From the NCBI RefSeq assembly GCF_030757795.1, contig NZ_JAUQWH010000016.1, positions 1-64,000 of the forward strand: a stretch of DNA of 64,000 nt, given 5' to 3'. Position numbers and translations under genes: made by a program. The stretch comes from Actinoplanes oryzae. GTDB lineage: Bacteria > Actinomycetota > Actinomycetes > Mycobacteriales > Micromonosporaceae. A model generated the notes under the pieces. That model was not told where the DNA came from. It did not search any database and saw only the letters and a list, made by a program, of their open reading frames with translations. The stretch's first letter is position 1. Each line of letters starts with the position of its first letter. Of this stretch, positions 24,425-32,308 are shown in pieces.

Positions 24425-25462
24425 TTGAGCACCCACGTAACCTCGTCAAACAGGCTCCGGGCCGGTGCGTCGCAGCGGGAAGTGCGATCCTCGGTGGTGC
24501 CCGTTATGCGGCAGCGGGTTTCCGAGTTGGAGCCCACTCTGGCCCGGATCGGCCTTTACCACCTAGGATTCGCCGACGAGCAGGGCGCCCCGAGCACCGG
24601 CGGGGACGGCAAGCTGACCCGCACCAGCCTCATCACGGCGGCGGCGCAGGGCGTCGGCCTGGCCCCGGAGGACGTGCTGTCCCAGGCGGCGGCGCTGGAA
24701 CTGTTCCACAACTCGACGCTCATCCACGACGACATCATCGACGGCGACGACCTGCGCCGCGGCCGCCCCGCCGCCTGGCGGGTGTTCGGTACGGGCCTGG
24801 CCATCCTGGCCGGGAACGCGCTGGAGAACCTCGCCCTGCGCATGGTGATGACCGACACGGGCGCGGGCCGCGAACCCGTCAGCCGCGCGTTCGCCGAGGC
24901 CATCGGCCGGGTGCACGACGGCCAGGCCCGCGAGATCGTGTTCCGGCCCGGTCCGGGCGCGACCACCGCGGAGTACGACCGGATCGTCGCCGGCAAGGCC
25001 TCGGCCCTGCTGGAGTGGTCCCTGACGACCCCGGCCGTGCAGGCCGGCGAGCCGGAGGAGGTGCTGGCCGCCCTGCGCGCCGCAGGCCGGCACCTGGGCG
25101 CCGGCCTGCAGATGTCCAACGACGTCGAGGACATCTGGGGCGACACCGCCGTCACCGGCAAGGGCGACCGGGGCGACATCAAGCGCCGCAACCTGACTTT
25201 CCCCGTGGTGCTCGCGCTGTCCGCCGACTGCGCGGCCGGCCGCGCGCTGGCCCGGCTGTGGCAGGCCGACGACACCACGGATGCGCACCTGCAAGCGATG
25301 GCCGACCTCATCGAGGAGGCCGGCGGCCGCCGCACGGCCACCCAGCTCGCGCAGGACCATCTGGCCCGGGCCGTGGAGAACCTCGCGCGAGCGCACCTCG
25401 CCGAGGCCGCGACCGACGAACTGACCACCTTGTTCGACCGCATCGTCAACCGCACGGCATGA
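24425..25462 (+). CDS. Isoprenyl (polyprenyl) diphosphate synthase
   Basis: A 345-residue trans-isoprenyl diphosphate synthase that condenses DMAPP/IPP into a linear allylic diphosphate. The first Asp-rich motif is intact (HDDIIDGDD, ~100). The second reads NDVED instead of the usual DDxxD. Residues four and five before the first motif are Thr and Ser (STLIHDD), small side chains that in many homologues allow products longer than C10/C15, so GPP, FPP or GGPP are all possible. TTG 24425 follows GGAGGAG at 7 bp. It is the first gene of the cluster and supplies the prenyl donor for the methyltransferase and UbiA enzyme. Confidence 0.9.
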   Translation: MSTHVTSSNRLRAGASQREVRSSVVPVMRQRVSELEPTLARIGLYHLGFADEQGAPSTGGDGKLTRTSLITAAAQGVGLAPEDVLSQAAALELFHNSTLIHDDIIDGDDLRRGRPAAWRVFGTGLAILAGNALENLALRMVMTDTGAGREPVSRAFAEAIGRVHDGQAREIVFRPGPGATTAEYDRIVAGKASALLEWSLTTPAVQAGEPEEVLAALRAAGRHLGAGLQMSNDVEDIWGDTAVTGKGDRGDIKRRNLTFPVVLALSADCAAGRALARLWQADDTTDAHLQAMADLIEEAGGRRTATQLAQDHLARAVENLARAHLAEAATDELTTLFDRIVNRTA

Positions 25463-25467
25463 CCTGC

Positions 25468-25486
25468 GCCGCCCGTCGGGGGCGGC
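25468..25486 (+). terminator. Small GC hairpin after the prenyl synthase gene
   Basis: GCCGCCC-GTCGG-loop-GGGCGGC, a 7-bp stem starting 6 bp after the stop and lying 22 bp before the methyltransferase start. No T-run. It may be partial attenuation or simply intergenic structure. Confidence 0.4.
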
Positions 25487-25508
25487 CTCTGGATTGGAGC
25501 GCACCACC

Positions 25509-26381
25509 ATGACCACCACCCAGGAAAACCCGGCTTCCTCCGTCATCCGCAGCGAGTTCGAGCGCCGGGCGCAGGCCCACTACGAGACCAAGAAGCAGGA
25601 TCCGATCAACCTGCTCCTGGGCGAGGAGGACGGCCTCTACCACCACCACTACTCGGTCAGCGACTACGACCACTCGGTGCTGGAGCTGCCCGAGCCCGAG
25701 CGGGACGCCGCGATTCTCGCCGAGATGGGCCGGTTGGAGCAGGAGCAGGTCGACCTGATCCTCGACGGACTGGGTGACCTCACGCCCGAATCGCGGGTGC
25801 TGGACGGCGGTTCGGGCCGCGGCGGCACGGCCTTCCTCGTCAACCGCAAGTTCAACTGCGAGGTGGTCGGGATCAACTTCTGCGCCCACCACATCGAGAC
25901 CGCCGAGCGCCTCGCCAAGGACAAGTTCGGCGTCGACGACAAGGTCACGTTCAAGTTCGCCAACATGTGCGACACCGGCCTGCCAGCCGGCTCGTTCGAC
26001 GCGGTCTACACCAACGAGACCACCATGTACGTCGACCTCGACGACGCCTACGCCGAGTTCTCCCGGCTGCTGCGCCCGGGCGGCCGTTACGTGTGTGTCG
26101 ACTGGCCGGCCAACGACATCGTCAACGCCGACAGCGCGTCGGTGAAGGCGATCGACAAGCACTACGACTGCAAGATCCCGAAGCGCAGCGACCACTTCAA
26201 GTACCTCGCCAAGCACGGCCTCGTGCCGGTGCAGGTGCACGACTACACCCGTGAGGCCATCCCGTACTGGGACCTGCGGCAGCACTCCAAGCTGGCCACC
26301 GGCGTGGAGCAGCCGTTCCTCGACGCGCACCGCAGCAACGAGCTCAACTACATCGTCATCGTCGCCGAAAAGGTGCGCTGA
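25509..26381 (+). CDS. SAM-dependent isoprenyl-diphosphate C-methyltransferase (BezA-like)
   Basis: A 290-residue class I methyltransferase. The SAM site is VLDGGSGRGGTAFL (~residues 97-110), with NMCDTGLPAGSFDAVYTNET further on. Overall layout and the SGRGG form resemble geranyl-diphosphate methyltransferases: the 2-methylisoborneol GPP C2-methyltransferase and BezA, which I recall as a GPP C6-methyltransferase of benzastatin biosynthesis. Its place directly after a prenyl diphosphate synthase supports methylation of the prenyl donor. The alternative is methylation of the aromatic product. ATG 25509 follows GGAG. A 13-bp hairpin comes directly after the stop. Confidence 0.8.
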   Translation: MTTTQENPASSVIRSEFERRAQAHYETKKQDPINLLLGEEDGLYHHHYSVSDYDHSVLELPEPERDAAILAEMGRLEQEQVDLILDGLGDLTPESRVLDGGSGRGGTAFLVNRKFNCEVVGINFCAHHIETAERLAKDKFGVDDKVTFKFANMCDTGLPAGSFDAVYTNETTMYVDLDDAYAEFSRLLRPGGRYVCVDWPANDIVNADSASVKAIDKHYDCKIPKRSDHFKYLAKHGLVPVQVHDYTREAIPYWDLRQHSKLATGVEQPFLDAHRSNELNYIVIVAEKVR

Positions 26382-26388
26382 CCCGAGG

Positions 26389-26422
26389 GGCGCGGGTGCC
26401 CGCCGGACAGGGCACCCGCGCC
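26389..26422 (+). terminator. Strong 13-bp hairpin between methyltransferase and P450 genes
   Basis: Perfect stem GGCGCGGGTGCCC / GGGCACCCGCGCC with an 8-nt loop, 7 bp after the methyltransferase stop. No T-run, as is common for actinobacterial terminators. Being inside an otherwise tight operon, it may attenuate transcription or protect the upstream mRNA. Confidence 0.65.
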
Positions 26423-26457
26423 ACCGTCCCGGCACACCACGACAAGGGAGGCCGTCC

Positions 26458-27627
26458 ATGGGCGCCGTAGCTCAATTGCCGTTCGAGCAAGCACATCTGC
26501 TGGAAGTCGCGCCGCTGCTGCGCACGCTGCAGTCCGAGGGCGCGGTCCACCGGGTCCGTACGCCCGAGGGCGTCGAGGCCTGGCTGGTCACCGGTTACGC
26601 CGAGGTGCGGCAGCTGCTCGACGACCCCCGGCTCAGCCGCTCCAACCCGAATCCGGGCGCGGTCAAGGACAGCGGGTCCGCGTTCCTGGACAACCTGCTC
26701 GGCGACCTGGCCACGGACCACGCCCGGCTGCGGTCCTTGCTGGAGCCGCACTTCGCCCCCGAGCTCATGGCCAAGGTGCGCTCGTCGGTCGAGGAGCTGA
26801 CCGAGGAGCTGCTGGACGAGCTGGCGGGCAAGACGCCGCCGGTGGACCTGCGCGTGGAACTGGCCCTGTCGCTGCCGATCCTGGTGATGTGTGAGTGGCT
26901 GGGCGTGCCTCCCGAGGACAAGAACAAATTCAGCGTCTGGACGCAGGACGCGGCCAGCGTGGGTGACCCGGCCCGGTCTCAGCAGGGGATGGGCCAGCTG
27001 TTCGCCTACTGCCGGCAGCTCGTGGCGCAGAAGCGGGAGGCGCCGGCCGACGACGTGATCTCCCGGCTGTGTGCGGCGGAGGGGCTCACGGACATGGAGA
27101 TCGTGGCCCTCACCGCGCTGCTGCTGTTCGGCGGCTACGAGACCACAGTGGCCCGGATCGGCACCGGTGTCCTGCTGCTGCTCACCAACCGCGATCAGTG
27201 GCAGGCCGTGCTCGACGACCCGGGCGTCATCGCGGGCGCGGTCGAGGAGCTCCTGCGGCTGTCGATACCCAATCCGCACAACGGCGGCATGCCGCGCTTC
27301 GCGCTGACCGATTTCGAGGTCGGGGGCGTCACCATCCGGGCCGGCGACCTCGTGCTGCTCAACATCGTCGCGGCGAACCACGACGAGCTGGCGTTCCCCG
27401 ACGCCGACCGGGTCGACGTCCACCGACGCGACGGCGGCAGCCTCACGTTCGGCCACGGCGCTCACTACTGCGTCGGCGCGCCGCTGGCCCGCATGGTGCT
27501 GCAGGCGTCGCTGGTCCGGCTCGTCAAACGCTTCCCGGAGATGCGGCTGGCCGTCGATGTGCAAGAGCTCGGGCTGCGCCACGACACGCTGGTCGGCGGG
27601 CTGATCGCGCTGCCGGTGACGTGGTGA
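26458..27627 (+). CDS. Cytochrome P450 (BezE-like ring-closing candidate)
   Basis: A 389-residue bacterial class I P450. Visible signatures are the I-helix FGGYETT (~residue 225), the K-helix ExxR in VEELLRLS, and the haem loop FGHGAHYCVGAPLARM with the ligand cysteine near residue 338. ATG 26458 follows AAGGGAGG. No ferredoxin or ferredoxin reductase gene is in the cluster. In benzastatin biosynthesis, as I recall, a P450 uses the N-acetoxy group of a prenylated aminobenzoate to form a nitrene-like species and close the ring, needing no external electrons. The neighbouring N-oxygenase and acetyltransferase make that role likely here. Ordinary hydroxylation is the alternative. Confidence 0.88.
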   Translation: MGAVAQLPFEQAHLLEVAPLLRTLQSEGAVHRVRTPEGVEAWLVTGYAEVRQLLDDPRLSRSNPNPGAVKDSGSAFLDNLLGDLATDHARLRSLLEPHFAPELMAKVRSSVEELTEELLDELAGKTPPVDLRVELALSLPILVMCEWLGVPPEDKNKFSVWTQDAASVGDPARSQQGMGQLFAYCRQLVAQKREAPADDVISRLCAAEGLTDMEIVALTALLLFGGYETTVARIGTGVLLLLTNRDQWQAVLDDPGVIAGAVEELLRLSIPNPHNGGMPRFALTDFEVGGVTIRAGDLVLLNIVAANHDELAFPDADRVDVHRRDGGSLTFGHGAHYCVGAPLARMVLQASLVRLVKRFPEMRLAVDVQELGLRHDTLVGGLIALPVTW

Positions 27628-27636
27628 TCGATCACC
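27623..27636. promoter_or_regulatory. 14-bp perfect palindrome at the P450/UbiA junction
   Basis: GGTGATCGATCACC spans the P450 stop codon and abuts the UbiA ATG, filling the place where a ribosome site should be. UbiA translation probably depends on coupling to P450 translation. It could also be a protein-binding site. Confidence 0.4.
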
Positions 27637-28533
27637 ATGCTGCAGCAGATCTCTGAGCGCATCGTCAAGGGCAGCCCCGACTCGGTCCGCGACTATCTCC
27701 TGCTGGCGCGGCTGCACAAGCCCACCGGCGTCATCCTCTACCTGCTTCCGGGATGGTGGAGCTTCGCGCTCGCGTCCGGGCGCCGGCCGGACCTGGTGGC
27801 GATGCTCTGCCTCGCGGTCGCGGCCGTCCTGGTGCGCGGCGCCGCCTGCGCGTTCAACGATGTCATCGACCGCGACATCGACGCGCAGGTCGCCCGGACG
27901 GCCTCCCGCCCGGTCGCGGCGGGCAAGGTCAGCATCCGCAACGCCCTGCTGTTCGCCGCTGCCCAGGCACTGCTCGCCCTGCTGGTCCTGCTGCCGGTGA
28001 ACGTCGCGACGGCCGTCATCGTCGGCGCCTCGTTCCCCCTCCTCGTCGCGTATCCGTACATGAAGCGGATCTTCTTCTGGCCCTCGGCGTTCCTGGCGCT
28101 GGTCATCAACGTGTACGCGCTGGCGGGCTGGACGGCTGTGACCGGCCGGCTGGAGGTGTCCGCGACGGCGCTGGGCCTGTACGCGTGCGGCTTCTTCTGG
28201 ACCTTGATCCACGACACCATCTACTCCCACCAGGACAAGGAGTACGACCGCAGCATCGGGGTCAAGTCCTCGGCCCTGATCTTCGGCGCCGCCAGCAAGG
28301 CGTGGCTGCTGGTCTTCCTCGCCCTGAGCGTCGGCAGCGCGTTGTGGGCCGGTGCCCAGGCGCCGACCGGCTGGGCCTTCTTCCCGCTCACCGTGGCGGC
28401 GGGACTGCTGCTCGGCTACCAGATCGTCCGCGTCGACCTGGACGATCCGCAGTCCTGCTGGGACACCTTCAAGGCCAACGTCTCCTTCGGCTGGCTCGTG
28501 CTCGCCGCCGCGGTCGCCGGGATCTTCACATGA
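27637..28533 (+). CDS. UbiA-family aromatic prenyltransferase
   Basis: A 298-residue integral membrane prenyltransferase with eight to nine helices. The two catalytic Asp-rich motifs are NDVIDRDID (~residues 75-83) and DTIYSHQDKEYD (~190). In between is the YPYMKR motif seen in UbiA (4-hydroxybenzoate polyprenyltransferase) relatives. UbiA enzymes attach a prenyl chain ortho to the 4-substituent of a benzoate. With PABA synthesis encoded downstream, p-aminobenzoate is the expected acceptor and the methylated prenyl diphosphate the donor. The ATG comes 9 bp after the P450 stop. Confidence 0.9.
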   Translation: MLQQISERIVKGSPDSVRDYLLLARLHKPTGVILYLLPGWWSFALASGRRPDLVAMLCLAVAAVLVRGAACAFNDVIDRDIDAQVARTASRPVAAGKVSIRNALLFAAAQALLALLVLLPVNVATAVIVGASFPLLVAYPYMKRIFFWPSAFLALVINVYALAGWTAVTGRLEVSATALGLYACGFFWTLIHDTIYSHQDKEYDRSIGVKSSALIFGAASKAWLLVFLALSVGSALWAGAQAPTGWAFFPLTVAAGLLLGYQIVRVDLDDPQSCWDTFKANVSFGWLVLAAAVAGIFT

Positions 28534-28556
28534 CGCCATCACAGGAGGGGAACCGA

Positions 28557-29387
28557 GTGACGAGTTCGATGTGGCGGGGCGACGACGTCGACCTGGACGC
28601 CTACCTGGCCCGCGTGGGTCTCCGGGGCGACGTGGCCCCGGATCTCGCCACGCTGCGCGCCCTGCACACGGCGCACGTCGACGCGATCGCCTTCGACAAC
28701 CTCGACGCGATCCTCGACCGGGCGGTGCCGGTGGACCTGGACAGTGTGCAGGACAAGCTGGTGCGGCAGGCCCGGGGCGGCTGGTGCCTGGAACACGTCG
28801 TGCTGATCGCGGCGGTGCTGGACCGGATCGGCTACACCTTCACGGCGCTCGCGACCCGGTCGCGGATCCGCACCGGCAACAAGTTCGGCCCCGCGGTGCA
28901 CATAGCGCTCCGCGTCGAGCTGGACGGCGTACCGTGGCTGTTCGACGTGTCGTTCGGCGGTTTCGGACTGTCCGAGCCGATCCGGATCGCCGAGGGCGCC
29001 CGGGTGGACGGCAACTGGTCCTTCGACGTCGTACGCGAGCCAGCCGGGGAATGGGTGCTGCGCCTGCTGCGCCCCGACGGCCCGGCGGATGTCTACGGCT
29101 TCACCGAGGACCGGCGCTATCCCGCGGACTTCGAGGTGCTCAACCACTGGTGCCGCACCGACGAGCGCTCGCCGTTCAACAAGAAGATCATCCTGCAGCG
29201 CACCCGGCCCGAGCTGCGGCACGTCCTCATCGGCAGCACGCTCACCGAGTTGCGGCCCGGACGGCCGCCGGTCGTGCGCGAGCTCGACGAGGACGCGCTG
29301 CTGGCCGCGCCCGCTGAACTCTTCGGCGTCACTCTGGCACCGGACGACCTCCGCGCCTTGGCCAAGACCCTGCCCGGCGGCGCCTGA
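28557..29387 (+). CDS. Arylamine N-acetyltransferase family enzyme (BezG-like)
   Basis: A 276-residue NAT-family acetyltransferase with an apparently complete triad: Cys77 in RGGWCLEH, histidine in AVHIALRV and aspartate in LFDVSFGGFG. NATs move acetyl from acetyl-CoA to arylamines, or to the oxygen of N-hydroxyarylamines. Given the AurF-type enzyme in the same operon, O-acetylation of an N-hydroxy-aminobenzoate is the likely role, creating the leaving group used by the P450. GTG 28557 is preferred over ATG 28530 because AGGAGGGG lies 6 bp before it. The stop overlaps the PabAB start by 1 bp. Confidence 0.87.
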   Translation: MTSSMWRGDDVDLDAYLARVGLRGDVAPDLATLRALHTAHVDAIAFDNLDAILDRAVPVDLDSVQDKLVRQARGGWCLEHVVLIAAVLDRIGYTFTALATRSRIRTGNKFGPAVHIALRVELDGVPWLFDVSFGGFGLSEPIRIAEGARVDGNWSFDVVREPAGEWVLRLLRPDGPADVYGFTEDRRYPADFEVLNHWCRTDERSPFNKKIILQRTRPELRHVLIGSTLTELRPGRPPVVRELDEDALLAAPAELFGVTLAPDDLRALAKTLPGGA

Positions 29388-31480
29388 TGCGAACCCTGCT
29401 GCTGGACAACTACGACTCTTACACCTACAACCTGTACCAGTTGATCGCCGGCGTGAACGGCGCGGAGCCGGTCGTGCTGGTCAACGACGACCCGGACCTG
29501 AGCGGCCTGCGGCTGGAGGAGTTCGACAACATCGTCGTGTCGCCCGGCCCGGGACGTCCGCAGAATCCACGCGACATCGGCCTGACCGGTGACCTGCTGC
29601 GCCGGTCCACGCTGCCGGTGCTCGGGGTCTGCCTCGGTCACCAGATGATCGCCCACCTGGCCGGCGCGCCGGTGGTCGCCGCGCCCGAGCCGAGGCACGG
29701 GCATCTGGCCAGGATCACCCACCACGGGGACCCGCTGTTCGCCGGGGTGCCGGACGAGTTCGTCGCGGTCCGCTACCACTCGCTGTGCGTGCCGGAGCCG
29801 CTGCCGGACGAGCTCGTCGCGACCGCGTGGGCGGACGACGGCGTCGTCATGGCGCTGCGCCACCGCGACCGCCCGCAGTGGGGCGTGCAGTTCCACCCTG
29901 AGTCGGTCGCGTCCCGCTACGGCCGGCAGATTATGCAGAACTTCGCCGACCTGACCCGTCGTACGCAACCCGCGCCGCGCCCGTCCGTGACGGTCACCGG
30001 TCCCGGGCCGGCCACTGCGCCCGTCCCCGCGCCGCAGCTCGAAGTTCTGAGCGCGGTGGTGCCGACGGCCGCCGACGCCGAGGCCATCTTCCTCGAGTTG
30101 TTCGACGGCAACCCGTACAGCTTCTGGCTCGACAGCAGCCGGGTGGAGGAGGGCCTGTCCCGGTTCTCGTTCCTCGGCGACACCTCCGGCCCGCTCAGCG
30201 AGGTGCTCACCTACCGCACGGGCAGCGGCGTGGTGTCGGTGCGCGACGCCCGCGGGGTTCGTACCGAGGAAGGCAGTGTCTTCGACGTCCTGGAGCAGCG
30301 CCTGCGCGAGCGACGCATCCCCGACGTGACCCTGCCGTTCGACCTCACCGGCGGCTACGTCGGCTACTTCGGCTACGAGCTCAAGTCCGAGTGCGGGGCC
30401 ACGGCCGCGCACGAGGCGGAAACGCCGGACGCCGCCTGGATGTTCGCCGACCGCGTCGTGGCGATCGACCACCGGGAGGGGCTGACCTACCTGGTGGCCA
30501 TCGCCGACGGGCAGCACCGGCCCGCCGCGCAGGAGTGGCTGGACCGGACGGCGTCGCGGCTGGTGGGCCTGCACCCGGCCGACCACGTGCCGCCCGGCGA
30601 ATCGGCCGCCGGTCCGGCCCCGGACGCCGAGAAACTTCTGGTCCGGGACCGCGACCAGTACCTGGCCGACATCGCCGAGTGCCAGCGGCAGCTGCGGCGG
30701 GGCGAGAGCTACGAGATCTGCCTGACCGACAAGTTGCACCTGCCGTTCCACGACGAGGACACCGCGTTCTACCGGCGGCTGCGCCGCGCGAACCCGGCCC
30801 CGTACGCGGCCCTGCTGCGCCTGGGCGATGTCACGGTGTTCAGCTCCTCGCCGGAGCGGTTCCTGCGCATCGAGCGGGACCGCACGGTGACCAGCAAGCC
30901 GATCAAGGGCACCGCCCCCCGCGACGACGACCCGGTGCGCGACGCCGAGATCGCCGCCACGCTGAGGTCGAGCGCCAAGACGCAGGCGGAGAACCTGATG
31001 ATCGTCGACCTGCTGCGCAACGACCTGGGTCAGGTCTGCGAGGTGGGCAGCATCGACGTCGACCCGTACCTGGCGGTCGAGAGCTACCAGACCGTGCACC
31101 AGCTGGTCTCCACGATCCACGGCCGGCTCGCCGGCGACGTCAGCGCGATGGACTGCGTCCGGCAGTGCTTTCCCGGCGGCTCGATGACCGGGGCACCCAA
31201 GCGCCGCACCATGGAGATCATCGACCGGCTGGAGACCGAGGCCCGGGGCGTGTACTCCGGCGCCCTCGGCTACTTCGGCCTCTCCGGCGGCACCGACCTC
31301 AACATCGTGATCCGCACCGCGGTCCGGGTCGGCGACCGGCTCTCCATCGGCGCCGGGGGTGCCATCGTGCTCGACTCCGACGCCCAGGAGGAGTACGAGG
31401 AGATGCTGCTCAAGGCCGCCGCGTCGCTGCGCGCCTGGCGGGCCCCGGCCGTGTCCGACGCGGGCGGCGCCCCGCGATGA
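29387..31480 (+). CDS. pabAB: Fused aminodeoxychorismate synthase (PabA-PabB)
   Basis: A 697-residue fusion. Residues ~1-190 are a glutamine amidotransferase (catalytic cysteine in GVCLGHQ ~80, and QFHPES). Residues ~220-690 are the chorismate-using component. The chorismate part carries SKPIKGTAPR; the lysine in PIKGT marks aminodeoxychorismate synthases, whereas anthranilate synthases have alanine there. GGSMTGAPK and the terminal GAGGAIVLDSD are also intact. It makes 4-amino-4-deoxychorismate from chorismate and glutamine. Such fusions are usual in secondary-metabolite clusters needing PABA. It overlaps the next gene by 4 bp. Confidence 0.94.
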   Translation: MRTLLLDNYDSYTYNLYQLIAGVNGAEPVVLVNDDPDLSGLRLEEFDNIVVSPGPGRPQNPRDIGLTGDLLRRSTLPVLGVCLGHQMIAHLAGAPVVAAPEPRHGHLARITHHGDPLFAGVPDEFVAVRYHSLCVPEPLPDELVATAWADDGVVMALRHRDRPQWGVQFHPESVASRYGRQIMQNFADLTRRTQPAPRPSVTVTGPGPATAPVPAPQLEVLSAVVPTAADAEAIFLELFDGNPYSFWLDSSRVEEGLSRFSFLGDTSGPLSEVLTYRTGSGVVSVRDARGVRTEEGSVFDVLEQRLRERRIPDVTLPFDLTGGYVGYFGYELKSECGATAAHEAETPDAAWMFADRVVAIDHREGLTYLVAIADGQHRPAAQEWLDRTASRLVGLHPADHVPPGESAAGPAPDAEKLLVRDRDQYLADIAECQRQLRRGESYEICLTDKLHLPFHDEDTAFYRRLRRANPAPYAALLRLGDVTVFSSSPERFLRIERDRTVTSKPIKGTAPRDDDPVRDAEIAATLRSSAKTQAENLMIVDLLRNDLGQVCEVGSIDVDPYLAVESYQTVHQLVSTIHGRLAGDVSAMDCVRQCFPGGSMTGAPKRRTMEIIDRLETEARGVYSGALGYFGLSGGTDLNIVIRTAVRVGDRLSIGAGGAIVLDSDAQEEYEEMLLKAAASLRAWRAPAVSDAGGAPR

Positions 31481-32295
31481 GCGTCGTGACCGGGCCGTGG
31501 GCCCGCTGCTGGTGGGACGCCGAGGCGGGGTGGTCGCCCGCGGCCGACGCCGCGGGGACGGTGCGAGTCATCGACTCCTGGCTCACGGACGAGGGCCGGG
31601 TGCGGGGCCTCGGCCGGCACGCCGAGCGGTTCGGCGCGGCCTGCGAGCGGCTGGCCGGGCCGGGCCGGGAGGAGACGGGCCGCTTCATGCGGGCGGTCGC
31701 CGGGGCGCTGCCCGCCCGGGGGCGCTGGTTCCCGCGCGTGGAGCTCGTCGCCCTCGGCTCGTCGACCCGGTTGCGGATGTGGCTGCGCCCGGCGCCGCAG
31801 CGCACCGAGGTGCTGCGCGTGTGGACCGCTACCGGTCCCGACCGGCGCCGGCTGCCCGCCGTCAAGGGCCCCGACCTCGACCACCTGGCCATGCTGCGTG
31901 GCGCCGCGGCCGCCGCCGGGGCCGACGAGGCGCTGCTGCTCTCGCCGGAGGGCCACGTGCTGGAGGGGGCGACCACGAGCATCGTCTGGTGGCGCGGCGA
32001 CACGCTGTGCGGCCCGCCGCCCGGCCCCGGGCTGTTGCCCGGGGTCACCCGCGCGTTGGTCAGCGAGATCGCGGCCGCGGCCGGGCATCCCGTGGTCACC
32101 GAGCGCGCCACCGTCGAGGACCTCGCCGGGGTGAGCGTCTGGACGCTGAACGCCCTGCACGGCATCCGGCCGGTGGCCGAGGGCTTGGGCCGGTTCGCGG
32201 ACGCCGACGCGGTGGCGGCCGACCGCTGGCAGTCCCGGCTCGAAGCGCTGGCCGTGCCCGCCGGCGCCGCCCTGATCCCCGCGTCGCACCCCTGA
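31477..32295 (+). CDS. pabC: Aminodeoxychorismate lyase, class IV aminotransferase fold
   Basis: A 272-residue class IV PLP enzyme. The PLP-binding lysine is probably in LPAVKGPDLDH (~residue 130). GHVLEGATTSIVWW is the family's phosphate-contact segment, followed by GPGLLPGVTRALV. It would split aminodeoxychorismate into p-aminobenzoate and pyruvate. ATG 31477 overlaps the PabAB stop, so the two PABA enzymes are co-translated. The N-terminal ~30 residues are less like folate-pathway PabC, consistent with a dedicated secondary-metabolism copy. Confidence 0.88.
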   Translation: MSVVTGPWARCWWDAEAGWSPAADAAGTVRVIDSWLTDEGRVRGLGRHAERFGAACERLAGPGREETGRFMRAVAGALPARGRWFPRVELVALGSSTRLRMWLRPAPQRTEVLRVWTATGPDRRRLPAVKGPDLDHLAMLRGAAAAAGADEALLLSPEGHVLEGATTSIVWWRGDTLCGPPPGPGLLPGVTRALVSEIAAAAGHPVVTERATVEDLAGVSVWTLNALHGIRPVAEGLGRFADADAVAADRWQSRLEALAVPAGAALIPASHP

Positions 32296-32308
32296 AGGAG
32301 GCCTCCCG

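Noticed and set aside
26356-28542. A 728-codon minus-strand frame across P450 and UbiA
   Set aside because: Composition is Arg/Gln/His-rich and featureless, and both plus-strand genes have intact family motifs.
29387-31480. Anthranilate synthase or phenazine PhzE-like enzyme
   Set aside because: The PIKGT lysine marks aminodeoxychorismate synthase, and pabC and an AurF-type enzyme follow directly.
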